64,000 bases of DNA from contig NZ_MPNT01000004.1 in assembly GCF_001907675.1 (NCBI RefSeq), forward strand, positions 186,001 through 250,000. Direction: 5' to 3'. The notes under the pieces were generated by a model. That model ran no database searches, was not told the origin of the DNA, and saw nothing but the letters and a program-made list of their open reading frames with translations. The DNA comes from Mycobacterium paraffinicum (lineage in GTDB: Bacteria > Actinomycetota > Actinomycetes > Mycobacteriales > Mycobacteriaceae). Below, one piece after another: positions 42,607 to 51,205 of the stretch (the stretch's first letter is position 1; each line of letters starts with the position of its first letter). The translations under genes and the position numbers were made by a program.

Positions 42607-44370
42607 TCAGAGATCCAGGACGACGTCTTCGGCCGGCGTGGAAACGCACAGCAGCACGTTGCCCCGAGCGGGGGGTTCGAGAGGGTCGACGCTATATCGC
42701 ACCTGCCCGGAAACCAGGGCTGTTTCGCAGTTATGGCAGACGCCGCTGCGGCATGACCACCGGGTGGGCACGTCGCAGGCTTCGGCAAAGGCGAGAAGAC
42801 TCCCGTAAGTGGGCGCCCACTGCGCCGACAGTGCGCTGCGTGCGAAATGGATCTCCGGTCCGGGTCCCACCGGGCCGTCGGGCGGGTGCGGCGGCTTCGC
42901 CGCAGTGGGGGCGATACCGGGGGTCAGACCGGCCAGGGCGCCGAACTTCTCTGTATGAATCCTCGCGGGGTCCAGGCCGCATCCCGTGAGCGCCGTTGCT
43001 ATTTCGTCCATGAACTGTTCCGGCCCGCACAGAAAGGCTTGCGCCGATGCGGGCAGGGCAAGGGCGCGAAGCCTGTCTCCGGTGACCCGGCCCGATTCGT
43101 CGTAGTCGACGCCCCGGCGGTCAGTGGCCCTCGGGCGGCTGTAGAACACGTGCGACTGCCCGTTGGGAAGGGCTCGGAGCAATTCTCGCGCTTCCGCAGC
43201 GAACGGGTGTTCCGTGCCGTCACGCGCGCCATGCACCCACCAGATCGACCGTTTCGACGCGGCCTTCGCCAGCACATGCAGCATGGAAAGCACCGGCGTC
43301 ACACCAACTCCCGCGGACAGCAGGATCAGTGGGTCGTTGCCGTCATCGAGGAAGAAGGTGCCGCGCGGGGCGGCGACATCAAGCATGTCACCGCGCCGGA
43401 CGTGGTCGTGGATGTACGAGCTGACGGCGCCGCCCGGCTCGAGCTTGACGCTGATCCGATAGATGCCTGCGCCGGGCTCGTTGGACAGCGAGTAGTTGCG
43501 GATGAGGGACTCGCCATTGGGCCCGGCCGGGATGCGTACCGTAATCGACTGGCCGGGCTGCCATTCCGGCAGCGGCGCGCCTTCGGCGTCACCCAGCGAG
43601 ACGGAGCGCACGCTTCGGCTTTCGTCCCGCGCGACAACCACGCGCAGCGGACGGAAGCCCGCCCAGGCGGGTGGCGGCGAATTGCTGCCAGTCAAGCCGC
43701 TGTTGCCGGTTGTCGTCGCTGTGACAGCACCCTGGTCGAGCAGCTGCTGCAGCGACCACTTCCAGCCCGGGCTCAGCGCCGGAATGCGCAATGCCCGCTC
43801 CAGCGCGTCGCGGGGATGACCCGGTAGATAGAGCAGCGCGTCGATCTCGGCGACGGTGACCCCTTGGGGACCGTCGGCTATCTTCTCGACGGCTTGCCCG
43901 GCCTCGACTTCCCCTTCGGCGAGTACGCGGCAATAGAAGCCCGGGCGTCGATGCGATACGAGGAGCGCCGGCATCCGCGGCTCACCAACCCGGATGCCCA
44001 CCCGATAGCACGTAACCCGGGGTTGGGTGACTTCGAGGATCACCTGGCCGATGCGATAGCGATCCCCGATGCATACTTCGTCATCGGGCAAACCGTCGAC
44101 GGTGAAATTCTCCCCGAAGGCGCCCGGTTTCAGGTCATCGCGTCCGAGCTCGGCGGCCCAGTGGTCGTAGGAGGCGAGCTGGTAGACGAGCACAGCGCGG
44201 TATTCCCCACCGTGGCCGTCCAGGTCGCCTTGGCCGTCGCCGTCGATGTTGAGGCGGCGCACCACGCACGGCCCCGCCACCGGGGTCTTCCAAATTCCGG
44301 TGAAGACCGTACGCCCCTGCCAGGAAACACTTTTCGGCCTACCGACGTTCACCGACACCAGCTTGGCCAC
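42607..44370 (-). CDS. MOSC–ferredoxin reductase–ferredoxin fusion protein
   Basis: A 587-residue electron-transfer enzyme in three parts. Residues 1–165 are a YiiM-type MOSC domain with QPRVTC (Cys121 a likely molybdenum-cofactor ligand), followed by the 3-alpha domain (about 168–215). Residues 240–470 are a flavin reductase with RNYSLS (FAD), GVGVTP (NAD) and CGPEQF. Residues 505–587 are a plant-type 2Fe-2S ferredoxin with Cys540, 545, 548 and 575. NAD(P)H to FAD to Fe-S to Moco is the implied path, perhaps reducing N-hydroxylated compounds. It is the last gene of a three-gene redox operon. Confidence 0.88.
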   Translation of the reverse strand: MAKLVSVNVGRPKSVSWQGRTVFTGIWKTPVAGPCVVRRLNIDGDGQGDLDGHGGEYRAVLVYQLASYDHWAAELGRDDLKPGAFGENFTVDGLPDDEVCIGDRYRIGQVILEVTQPRVTCYRVGIRVGEPRMPALLVSHRRPGFYCRVLAEGEVEAGQAVEKIADGPQGVTVAEIDALLYLPGHPRDALERALRIPALSPGWKWSLQQLLDQGAVTATTTGNSGLTGSNSPPPAWAGFRPLRVVVARDESRSVRSVSLGDAEGAPLPEWQPGQSITVRIPAGPNGESLIRNYSLSNEPGAGIYRISVKLEPGGAVSSYIHDHVRRGDMLDVAAPRGTFFLDDGNDPLILLSAGVGVTPVLSMLHVLAKAASKRSIWWVHGARDGTEHPFAAEARELLRALPNGQSHVFYSRPRATDRRGVDYDESGRVTGDRLRALALPASAQAFLCGPEQFMDEIATALTGCGLDPARIHTEKFGALAGLTPGIAPTAAKPPHPPDGPVGPGPEIHFARSALSAQWAPTYGSLLAFAEACDVPTRWSCRSGVCHNCETALVSGQVRYSVDPLEPPARGNVLLCVSTPAEDVVLDL

Positions 44371-44391
44371 GTTGACATCCTTCCTGGAACG

Positions 44392-45669
44392 TTAGTTGTT
44401 CGCAGCCGCTGGCGAGAATCCGGGCAGAATTGATAACCCGGTGACAGTGACCGCGGTCAGCACGCACATGGAGACGACGTTGCCGATGAAGGGATGGAAG
44501 TCCGTCGGCAGGCGCCGGGCTATCGCCGCGGCCACCGGCGGCGCCGTCAGGGCGCCTAGTACAGCTCCCGCGACGACGGCCTGGGCCGTGCCGCCGAAGG
44601 CGAGCACGGTGGCGGGTGCCACGGAGACGACCGGGACGAAGGTGGGGTACCAGCCGTGCTTGGCCCACTGGCGACGCCACGCCGCGACCGCCATCCCGGC
44701 ACTGAGCGTCTGCGCGATCAGTAGGCGCGGCAAAAGGTTTCCGGCCCCGCTCGCGGTGGCCGGGTCAACCAGGTAACTGGTGACGGTGCCCACGAGCAGT
44801 CCCGCGCCCGCCCATTCGTTGCCGATGAACTGCGCCTCGGTGAAGTCGGCGAGCATGCGGCGTGCCAGCCAGCGGGATCCTAGCGGTGCCCGGCACGTCA
44901 GGCAGTGCGCGCACCCGGTGTCACACCCCGGCACGAGCGGCTCGGACTGGGGCAACCAGGGCAAGCGCCGGCACAAGGCGAAGCCGATCAGCGCGCTGAT
45001 CCACATGCCGGTGGTAGCACCGATGACGGTAGGCAACCCGAGTGGCCTGCACCCCAAGTTCACCGCGGCCAACGCCACCGGTGTGGTCAACCCGGCCCCG
45101 AGCACCGCGCCGGTGAGGGCCACCGACGGTCGCCCACCATAGATCAGGACGACAGCGGCTGGCACCGACGCGAACGGCACGAAGGTGGGTTGCCACTCCC
45201 CGGAGACGGCAATGGTCCAGCCCCATACGAGGTTGCTGAGCACCAAGCCCAGACCGGCGCTGCCAACCGTCCACAAATACAACCCCGTTCCCGAGCTGAC
45301 TGGAAATCCCATCCAGCGCCTGCCGGCCCGGAGGCCCAAGTGCGCTACAAGCCCGCCCAAGACCATCAGCAACCCGCCGAACGCGGAGTGGGCGAAGCCC
45401 GGCTCGGTGGTGTCGCCGATCGTCCAGAGCAGGAAGGTGGCGGGTCGCCAGCGCCAAGCCGGCACGCCGGCCGGAGCGGCCGGACGGATCCGCTCGACGA
45501 GGAGTAGAGCCAGTGTCGCGATCGCGACCAGCGCCGCGGCGGTGAGGCCTGCGCGCAAGGCCGAAGACCGGAGATGCTCGGGCGGCCGGCACGAAACGGC
45601 GGCGGACAGCCGGGCTATGGGCGGCATCATCGGGAAGATCTGCCGGTCACTGCGACGCGCGAATCTCAT
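44392..45669 (-). CDS. Multi-pass membrane protein with a CxxxCxxCxxC cluster
   Basis: No family recognised. The 425 residues have about ten hydrophobic helices arranged as an internal duplication: GEWQPTFVPFASVPAAVVL… (about 157–205) resembles HGWYPTFVPVVSVAPATVL… (about 340–390). Between the halves is a hydrophilic loop with Cys249, 253, 256 and 259 (CDTGCAHCLTC), which could hold an Fe-S cluster or zinc. ATG 45669 lies inside the upstream gene; ATG 45630 is an alternative. Its 21 bp spacing to the MOSC fusion gene implies joint function, possibly a membrane redox partner. Confidence 0.7.
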   Translation of the reverse strand: MRFARRSDRQIFPMMPPIARLSAAVSCRPPEHLRSSALRAGLTAAALVAIATLALLLVERIRPAAPAGVPAWRWRPATFLLWTIGDTTEPGFAHSAFGGLLMVLGGLVAHLGLRAGRRWMGFPVSSGTGLYLWTVGSAGLGLVLSNLVWGWTIAVSGEWQPTFVPFASVPAAVVLIYGGRPSVALTGAVLGAGLTTPVALAAVNLGCRPLGLPTVIGATTGMWISALIGFALCRRLPWLPQSEPLVPGCDTGCAHCLTCRAPLGSRWLARRMLADFTEAQFIGNEWAGAGLLVGTVTSYLVDPATASGAGNLLPRLLIAQTLSAGMAVAAWRRQWAKHGWYPTFVPVVSVAPATVLAFGGTAQAVVAGAVLGALTAPPVAAAIARRLPTDFHPFIGNVVSMCVLTAVTVTGLSILPGFSPAAANN

Positions 45670-46282
45670 TGTGTAGTCTGTCGTTTTCCGCGTGCAGTGC
45701 CGCCAGCCTTTCCCGCAGCGGCGCCAGCGCGGGTTCCAACTCGGCGGCGGTGTATCTGGGCGTAATGTGCTGCGGGCAGTTCCAGTCGAATGCCTCGACG
45801 CCGACTACGACGGCGCGCTCGACGACGCCGCCGTACTCGGGAGCTGTCACGGTCGCGGCCAGTTTGGGATCGTCTTGGGCGGTGACGACCCGAGCATGGC
45901 CGAAGATCTTCAGGCGCCGCCGCTGCGCGTAGTCGACGGCGATGATGGCGACGCGATCCCGGCCTGCCAGATTGCCCGTGCTGATGTATTGCAGGTTGCC
46001 ACGAAAGTCGGCCCACCCCACGTGGTGTTCGTCCAGCACACGAAGGAAACCTTGTGGGCCGCCGCGAAATTGGACGTAGGGCCACCCCGACTGGCCGACG
46101 GTGGCGAGGTAGAAGCTGTCGCGCTGGGCGAGGTAGTCCTGCTCAGTCGCGGTGAGTGGGTCGCAACCCGGTGATGCCTTTCCGGCGACGCGCTTGCGGT
46201 CGTAGAAAGCGTCGCTGCCGTGGTGCCGCTGGATCGCGCGGACCTCTTCGGTGAACGCGATGCTGCCGTAGTGCTTGCTCAT
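45647..46282 (-). CDS. Pyridoxamine 5'-phosphate oxidase-like flavin protein
   Basis: A 211-residue PNPOx-like (FMN-binding split barrel) protein. Recognisable blocks are SFYLATVGQSGWPYVQFRGGP, GWADFRGNLQYISTGNL and RVAIIAVDYAQRRRLKIFGHARV. A C-terminal helical tail (about residues 180–211) follows. ATG 46282 has GGAAGGGG upstream. Its 3' end overlaps the following membrane-protein gene by 23 bp, making it the first gene of PNPOx–membrane protein–MOSC fusion. FMN versus F420 as cofactor cannot be decided. Confidence 0.85.
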   Translation of the reverse strand: MSKHYGSIAFTEEVRAIQRHHGSDAFYDRKRVAGKASPGCDPLTATEQDYLAQRDSFYLATVGQSGWPYVQFRGGPQGFLRVLDEHHVGWADFRGNLQYISTGNLAGRDRVAIIAVDYAQRRRLKIFGHARVVTAQDDPKLAATVTAPEYGGVVERAVVVGVEAFDWNCPQHITPRYTAAELEPALAPLRERLAALHAENDRLHNEIRASQ

Positions 46283-46353
46283 GGATCCCCTTCCGCCATC
46301 AGGCACATCGCTTGCACCAACATTGACCCGCCGATGACCATTTGTGCCATGCG

Positions 46354-47580
46354 CTAGTCGCCAAGTAGCCGGCGCTTCTGCCGGCCGAACTCCTCGTGTG
46401 TCAGGATTCCGGATTCGCGGAGCCGAGCCAGCTCGTAGAGATCGGCCGCCAAAGCCGCGAAGGTTGCGGACGTGGAGTCCCGGGGAGACGCTCCGTTGCG
46501 GTCTGCCGTCGACGCAGCGCTCCGTTTCGGCCGCGTACTCGGGACGGAAACCCTGCATCCGTCCGTCGCCGCAGCGAGCACAGCCAGGCGGTCCGGGAGG
46601 CTTTCCCCTCCCACCGCCAACGCGTCTTCGGACGCGCCCAGCGACGCGCTCGAGAGCGGAATCGCGCTGGTGCGCAATGCCGGTGCCGCCGCCCACGCGG
46701 AGGGTACGGACAAGCCGCCGACCGCACCCGCCTCGGCCATCGCGGCTGACACCGTGACCGGTCCACGATCGGCTGGGGCCAGGGCCAGGCGCGGCGCCCC
46801 GAACTGGTCCAGCCGCGCGAGAATCTCATCTTCAGTGCCGGAGATCTCGTATCCCACGTTGATAATCTCGGTTCTCGCCTGCGACGCGGATTCCGAGGCC
46901 GCATAGGCGTTCCCCAGACTCGTGGTCCCCATGACCGTATTGGCGGGTGACAACAAATTCAAAGGCGGCGTGATGCCAAGATCCTTCAAAAGTGCTGCGA
47001 TTCCCGCTGCGGGATTGGTCGAAGGGAGCGTGGGAACCGACGGCTGGGCAGGGGCGGCCTGACCGTGCGTGGGTGAAGCGAACGGACTCAAAGTCGCCGC
47101 CCTTGCTGAGGCCTCGGCATATTCAGACATCGCCGCAGCATCCTGAGCCCACATCTCGGCATACTCGGCGTCGGTGGTCGCGATCGCCGGGCTGTTCTGA
47201 CCCAACACGTTGGTTGCGACCAAGGAAGCCTGCAGGCTGCGGTTGGCCGCAACGACCAACGGTGGCACCGTCATCGAAAAAGCGACGCCGAAGGCGTTGG
47301 CCGCTGCCGCCGCCTGGCCCGCGGTCCGTGAGGCCAGCCCCGCGGTTTCGCTCAGCCACGCGATATGGGTCGTTACCGCGGCAGCCATCGACTCTGCGGC
47401 CCGGCCCCGCCACGGCCCCGCGGTAAGGCTGGCAACGACGGAAGCGTAATCGCTTGCCGCCGAATCTAATTCAGAGGCGATCTCCTCCCAAGCCGTCGCG
47501 GCGGCCAACATCGGCCCGGCACCGGGACCGGCGTAGATCCGGGCGGAGTTGACTTCCGGCGGTAACGCCGCGAAATCCAT
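46354..47580 (-). CDS. PPE-SVP protein with C-terminal SHOCT domain
   Basis: A 408-residue PPE protein. It starts [20 protein letters not shown], has WxG as [10 protein letters not shown] (about residue 55), [17 protein letters not shown] (about 143) and the SVP block [16 protein letters not shown] (about 290). The last 35 residues ([20 protein letters not shown], then [10 protein letters not shown]) match the SHOCT short helical domain, which usually promotes oligomerisation or membrane association. This addition is unusual for PPE proteins. The ATG has GAGG upstream. It lies within the accessory segment, with no PE partner. Confidence 0.85.
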   Translation of the reverse strand: MDFAALPPEVNSARIYAGPGAGPMLAAATAWEEIASELDSAASDYASVVASLTAGPWRGRAAESMAAAVTTHIAWLSETAGLASRTAGQAAAAANAFGVAFSMTVPPLVVAANRSLQASLVATNVLGQNSPAIATTDAEYAEMWAQDAAAMSEYAEASARAATLSPFASPTHGQAAPAQPSVPTLPSTNPAAGIAALLKDLGITPPLNLLSPANTVMGTTSLGNAYAASESASQARTEIINVGYEISGTEDEILARLDQFGAPRLALAPADRGPVTVSAAMAEAGAVGGLSVPSAWAAAPALRTSAIPLSSASLGASEDALAVGGESLPDRLAVLAAATDGCRVSVPSTRPKRSAASTADRNGASPRDSTSATFAALAADLYELARLRESGILTHEEFGRQKRRLLGD

Positions 47581-47607
47581 TGGACACCTCTTCTCTCTCG
47601 CCGGGGC

Positions 47608-47631
47608 GGGGCGGCCGTAGCCGGCCGCCCC
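47608..47631. terminator. GC hairpin downstream of the alpha/beta hydrolase gene
   Basis: Perfect 9-bp stem GGGGCGGCC / GGCCGCCCC with a 6-base loop, about 100 bp after the hydrolase stop and 28 bp before the PPE start on the same strand. There is no T-tract. It could terminate hydrolase transcription or be a leader hairpin of the PPE mRNA. Confidence 0.4.
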
Positions 47632-47732
47632 GCTAGCCGGAGGTTGAGCCCGATTTCCGCCCTGTGACAGTGGCTTGGAACAACTTTGGGTGCGAACACC
47701 ATTGGTCCGGGCGAATCCGTCGCCCGGACCGA

Positions 47733-48599
47733 CTAGAGCCGGCCGAGGAAGTCGCGGATGTAGCCGCTGATCTCTTCTCCGTGTGTCTCGAGCGCGAAAT
47801 GCCCGGCGTCGAGCAGGTGAAACTCCCCGTTGGGCAGGTCGCGGCGGAACGCTTCGGCGCCGGGAGCCCCGAAAATTTCGTCGTTCTTGCCCCAGGTCAC
47901 CAGCAGTGGCGGTTGGTAAGTGCGGAAGTACTCCTGGAACTTGGGGTAGCCGTCCAGGTTGAACTGGTAATCCCAGAACAGCTGCAACTGGACCGCGTCG
48001 TTGCCCTTGCGGTCGAGGCCGGCCTGGTCGAGAAGCCAGGTCTCCGGTGCAATGCGGTCGAGCCGGTCGGCCAGGACACCGTGGGTGTATTGCCAGTGGG
48101 TTGTCTCGAGGGTGAAGTATTCGCGAACCGAGTCTTCGTTGGCCGCACGGTCTTTGGCGTGAGCGAAGAGCCTGTCCCAGAAGGGCGTGAAGCCCTCGAG
48201 ATAGGCATTCCCGCTCTGGGTGATGATCGCGGTGATGCGTTCCGGACGTGCGGTTGCGATGCGCAGTCCGATCGGTGCACCGTAGTCGTGGATGTAGATG
48301 GCGAACCGTTCCAGCCCCAAGTAGGTGATGAGCTTTTCGGTGATCTCGGTCAGCCGGTCGAAGCTGTAGGTGAATTGGTTGACCGAGGGCATCGCAGAGC
48401 GCCCAAAGCCGATGTGATCGGGCGCCACCAGGTGGTAGGCATCTGCCAGAGAGTCGATCAGATTGCGAAACATGTGCGAGCTGGACGGGAAGCCGTGCAG
48501 TAGAAGCAATGTGGGATTGGAGCGGTCGCCGGCTTCGCGGTAGAAGACGTCGAGGCCGTCGATGGGTGCGGTGCGGTAACGCGTGCTGAACTGGGTCAT
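47733..48599 (-). CDS. Alpha/beta hydrolase, haloalkane dehalogenase/epoxide hydrolase type
   Basis: A 288-residue hydrolase with an Asp nucleophile: HDYGAPIG (about residue 104), oxyanion segment [12 protein letters not shown], acid in WGKNDEIF (about 239) and His in DAGHFALE (about 268). The aspartate nucleophile places it with haloalkane dehalogenases and epoxide hydrolases, not esterases; the halide-binding Trp next to Asp is replaced by Tyr. Substrate unknown. About 40–95 bp upstream lies the three-box promoter element shared with the DUF1348 operon. The TetR gene lies upstream on the same strand. Confidence 0.88.
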   Translation of the reverse strand: MTQFSTRYRTAPIDGLDVFYREAGDRSNPTLLLLHGFPSSSHMFRNLIDSLADAYHLVAPDHIGFGRSAMPSVNQFTYSFDRLTEITEKLITYLGLERFAIYIHDYGAPIGLRIATARPERITAIITQSGNAYLEGFTPFWDRLFAHAKDRAANEDSVREYFTLETTHWQYTHGVLADRLDRIAPETWLLDQAGLDRKGNDAVQLQLFWDYQFNLDGYPKFQEYFRTYQPPLLVTWGKNDEIFGAPGAEAFRRDLPNGEFHLLDAGHFALETHGEEISGYIRDFLGRL

Positions 48600-48635
48600 G
48601 CTTCCCCTCAGGATTAGGCGTGGGTGACTTGCCTA

Positions 48636-48695
48636 CAGACTGCGTCCGGCCCGGTGACCGAAAAAGAGGCAATACCTAATCGCTGTGATCGCCGG
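48636..48695 (-). promoter_or_regulatory. Three-box shared promoter element, hydrolase copy
   Basis: On the plus strand the boxes read CAGACTGCG (48636–48644), GAAAAAGAGGCAA (48660–48672) and GATCGCCGG (48687–48695). The same three boxes with the same 15- and 14-base spacers lie at 52515–52574, upstream of the DUF1348 gene. Both copies drive minus-strand genes. Confidence 0.75.
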
Positions 48696-48735
48696 CGGAA
48701 ATCAATGCCGTTGCCGGCCAAGAGCGCCGGCGGGG

Positions 48736-49248
48736 TCAGGCCAATGCGGCGGTCGCCTGGTCGAACACCTCGACGTCACCGAGTGCGCGCGCGAGGATCA
48801 TCGCACCTTCCAAGGTCGCGAAGATCCGCAGCGCACGTGCGCGCGGCTCCAGTCCTCCGATTCGCTCGGCGATGTCGCCGGTGACACGGGTGAAGAAGTC
48901 GCGCGACGCCTGGGCAACCTCGGGTGGCAGACCGCCGGTTTCGGCCCCTAGCGCCCCACCCATGCACATGCGCCCCGTTGACTGCAGCACGTTTCGAAAC
49001 ACCGCGAGGTAGGCCGAGACCACATCGGCGCCGCCGGCCGTCGCGTCCGCGACGGCTGACAGGACATTGTCCGTATACCGGTGCATCACGGCGACCGTCA
49101 ATGCAGCCTTGGTGGGGAAGTGGTGATGGACACTGGAGCTCTTGATGCCGGCTTCGGACGCCAGGTCACGAAAGCTGTAGCCGTTGTATCCGGCGTCGCT
49201 GATGTGCGCCTCGGCGAGATCCATCAGCCGGTCGGCAGTGTCGCTCAT
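48736..49248 (-). CDS. TetR/AcrR family regulator
   Basis: A 170-residue repressor. The N-terminal HTH reads YSFRDLASEAGIKSSSVHHHFPTK (about residues 24–48), with a C-terminal ligand and dimer domain of the TetR_C type. ATG 49248 is chosen, with AGGGAGG just upstream; GTG 49251 is adjacent. It is divergent from a LysR gene. A palindromic site at the LysR transcription start and a shortened copy at its own ribosome-binding site suggest control of both genes. Confidence 0.92.
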   Translation of the reverse strand: MSDTADRLMDLAEAHISDAGYNGYSFRDLASEAGIKSSSVHHHFPTKAALTVAVMHRYTDNVLSAVADATAGGADVVSAYLAVFRNVLQSTGRMCMGGALGAETGGLPPEVAQASRDFFTRVTGDIAERIGGLEPRARALRIFATLEGAMILARALGDVEVFDQATAALA

Positions 49249-49255
49249 CACCCTC

Positions 49256-49269
49256 CCTATCGGTAGATA
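49256..49269 (-). promoter_or_regulatory. Candidate TetR half-operator at the tetR ribosome-binding site
   Basis: On the minus strand reads TATCTACCGATAGG. This equals the two arms of the operator at 49307–49324 with the central TATC missing. It overlaps the region just upstream of the TetR start, fitting autoregulation. Confidence 0.45.
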
Positions 49270-49273
49270 AGTT

Positions 49274-49302
49274 TTGACAACTCTAGCGCTGGCTCTTAGA
49301 TT
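49274..49302 (+). promoter_or_regulatory. SigA-type promoter of the LysR gene
   Basis: TTGACA (49274–49279), a 17-base spacer and TAGATT (49297–49302) form a near-consensus housekeeping promoter directed at the LysR gene. The expected transcription start falls near 49309, at the edge of the palindromic operator. Confidence 0.7.
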
Positions 49303-49309
49303 GGGATAT

Positions 49310-49327
49310 CTACCTATCGATAGGTAG
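49310..49327. promoter_or_regulatory. Perfect 18-bp palindromic operator
   Basis: CTACCTATCGATAGGTAG, identical on both strands. Located at the predicted transcription start of the LysR gene and 60 bp from the TetR start, it is a likely TetR-binding site that would block initiation. Confidence 0.7.
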
Positions 49328-49355
49328 AGCCTGGCACGGAGGATGGTGAGCCAGC

Positions 49356-50285
49356 GTGGAGCTGCGCCAACTGGAAGCTTTTGTGGCGGTTGCGACCGAG
49401 CTGCACTTTGGCCGCGCAGCCCAGAAACTGCACATGGGCCAGCCGACAGTCAGCGACCTGATCCGCCGGCTGGAGCGTGAGGTGGGCGCGCAGTTGATGA
49501 CGCGCACCACCCGAAGAGTGGCCCTGACCAGCGCCGGCAGCGAACTCCTCGGCCGGGCCAAAGTCATTCTCGACGAAGTGGGGTCGGCCTGTGCCGCGGT
49601 GCACCGGTTGGCGCAGGGCCAGGCCGGCACGGTCCGACTCGGCATCACTCCCCCGGTCGCCCAGGTGCTGGCGCCCCACCTCGCCGCCGCGCTGGAGAAC
49701 ACGGCGCCAGACGTCAACCTGGTCGCCCGACGGTTGTGGCTCCCGGACCTTGGCCGGGCCATGGCCGACGGCACGGTCGATGTCGCGATCACCTGCGGTT
49801 GGTTCGAGGAACCGGCCGGCGTCGTCGGTGAGGTGTTCTGCGGCGAGCCGTTGATGGTGGCGCTGAGGTCGGATCACCCACTCACCGAACGGGATGCGGT
49901 CGCGTTGAGCGACCTGGAGGGCGAGCGGCTGGGCGTCCACAGCGTGGCACTCTTCCCGGCCTGGGCGAGGGCCCAGCTCCAGGCACTCGAAGCGGCGGGA
50001 GTGTCTCCGGCGATGGTCGAGCTCGCGGATACCGATTTGTTCAGCCGCCGCTGGTCGGAGCAGTGCGAGGTTGATTGGATCTTGACCACGGCGGCTATGG
50101 CCGCGGGGGTGCAGACCACTCCGGTTCGGCCCGTGCGGCCCGCCCAGGTCATTCCGTACACGTTGCAGTGGAATCCCAACCGGGCCGCCAACGCCGCGGT
50201 GGGTCGGTTCGTGCGTCTGGCGCTCACGGCAGACGTGCCCTTGGGCTGGGTGACCCTGCCCGATCACTTGCGACACCGGCGCTGA
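49356..50285 (+). CDS. LysR family transcriptional regulator
   Basis: A 309-residue LysR regulator. The N-terminal HTH is RQLEAFVAVATELHFGRAAQKLHMGQPTVSDLIRRLE (residues about 3–40), followed by a periplasmic-binding-like effector domain (about 90–295). GTG 49356 places the HTH at the usual distance from the start; GGAGG lies about 13 bases upstream. It sits between two operons that share a promoter element and is a candidate for their activator. Confidence 0.92.
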   Translation: MELRQLEAFVAVATELHFGRAAQKLHMGQPTVSDLIRRLEREVGAQLMTRTTRRVALTSAGSELLGRAKVILDEVGSACAAVHRLAQGQAGTVRLGITPPVAQVLAPHLAAALENTAPDVNLVARRLWLPDLGRAMADGTVDVAITCGWFEEPAGVVGEVFCGEPLMVALRSDHPLTERDAVALSDLEGERLGVHSVALFPAWARAQLQALEAAGVSPAMVELADTDLFSRRWSEQCEVDWILTTAAMAAGVQTTPVRPVRPAQVIPYTLQWNPNRAANAAVGRFVRLALTADVPLGWVTLPDHLRHRR

Positions 50286-50344
50286 TGGTCCGCTCCGGGG
50301 TTCGGCCAGCGTGGCGCCCGATGGCGACGCCCAAAACGGACGTG

Positions 50345-51184
50345 TCAGGCGTCAGGCGTGAAGGTATAAGACTCACCATGAGCGAGGTAGACGAACTGTG
50401 TTGGCGTCGTTGAGGCCTCCGCCGCCCTTTTAAAGTCGTCCAGCCCGGACAGGAACACCGAGAAGTCGTTGTAATGGATCGGGATTGCAGTTCGAGGCTT
50501 GGTGATCTCGACGGCACGCACCGCCTGCTCACCCGTCATCGTGACGATGGTGACGAGAAAGGTGGTGCCGCCTGTGTGAATGAGGCCAAGGTCGATGTCC
50601 GGGTAGCGGCGGGGGATGTCCTGAAGGCTATCGACGAGCATGGTGTCACCCGTGATGTAGAGCCGGTAGAGCAAGTCACCCTTTCTGCTGAAGTCAAGCA
50701 GGTGCCCGTTAACGGGCATGAGCAGTTCCTCAACCGCGTCGTCCGCGGCGTGCTTGGCCGGCATCGCGGTGATCGTCAGCGTCGCGTCGCCTTTGCACAC
50801 CTCCAGTGATTCCCACGTGTCAAGGGGATAGCCACGCTGAAAGCCGAGCGCTCGCAGCTTGCCGACCGCGTCGGCCGTGGACACGATGGGCAGCGTATTG
50901 TCGAGCTCACGTGCGGCGACGTCATCGAAATGATCGCCGTGATAATGCGATAAGACGATGAGATCGATCGGCGGCAGGTCCGCGATCTGGCAGGCGGGCT
51001 CGACCTCGCGGCGCGCCCAGATGCCGTGTCCCAGGTCCACATGCTCGCCTTTGTGCAGGAAGGCGGGATCAGTCAAGATCGACAGCCCGCCGTACCGGAT
51101 CAGGGTGGTGGCGTTGCCGATGAAGAAGACTTCACCCGCGGTGAAATCTGCCGTGTCGTCACCGGGAATCTTCAGGGAAGTCAT
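50345..51184 (-). CDS. MBL-fold metal-dependent hydrolase
   Basis: A 279-residue metallo-beta-lactamase-fold hydrolase of the UPF0173/UlaG-like type. The metal-binding motif is SHYHGDHFDD (about residue 80), with further ligands in KHAADD, ITGDTML and PIHYNDF. It has no signal peptide. Family members include sugar-phosphate lactonases; substrate here is unknown. It is the last gene of DUF1348–(remnant)–isochorismatase–MBL and converges on the LysR gene. Confidence 0.88.
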   Translation of the reverse strand: MTSLKIPGDDTADFTAGEVFFIGNATTLIRYGGLSILTDPAFLHKGEHVDLGHGIWARREVEPACQIADLPPIDLIVLSHYHGDHFDDVAARELDNTLPIVSTADAVGKLRALGFQRGYPLDTWESLEVCKGDATLTITAMPAKHAADDAVEELLMPVNGHLLDFSRKGDLLYRLYITGDTMLVDSLQDIPRRYPDIDLGLIHTGGTTFLVTIVTMTGEQAVRAVEITKPRTAIPIHYNDFSVFLSGLDDFKRAAEASTTPTQFVYLAHGESYTFTPDA

Positions 51185-51205
51185 GTGATCCTCTCTCGAG
51201 AAATG

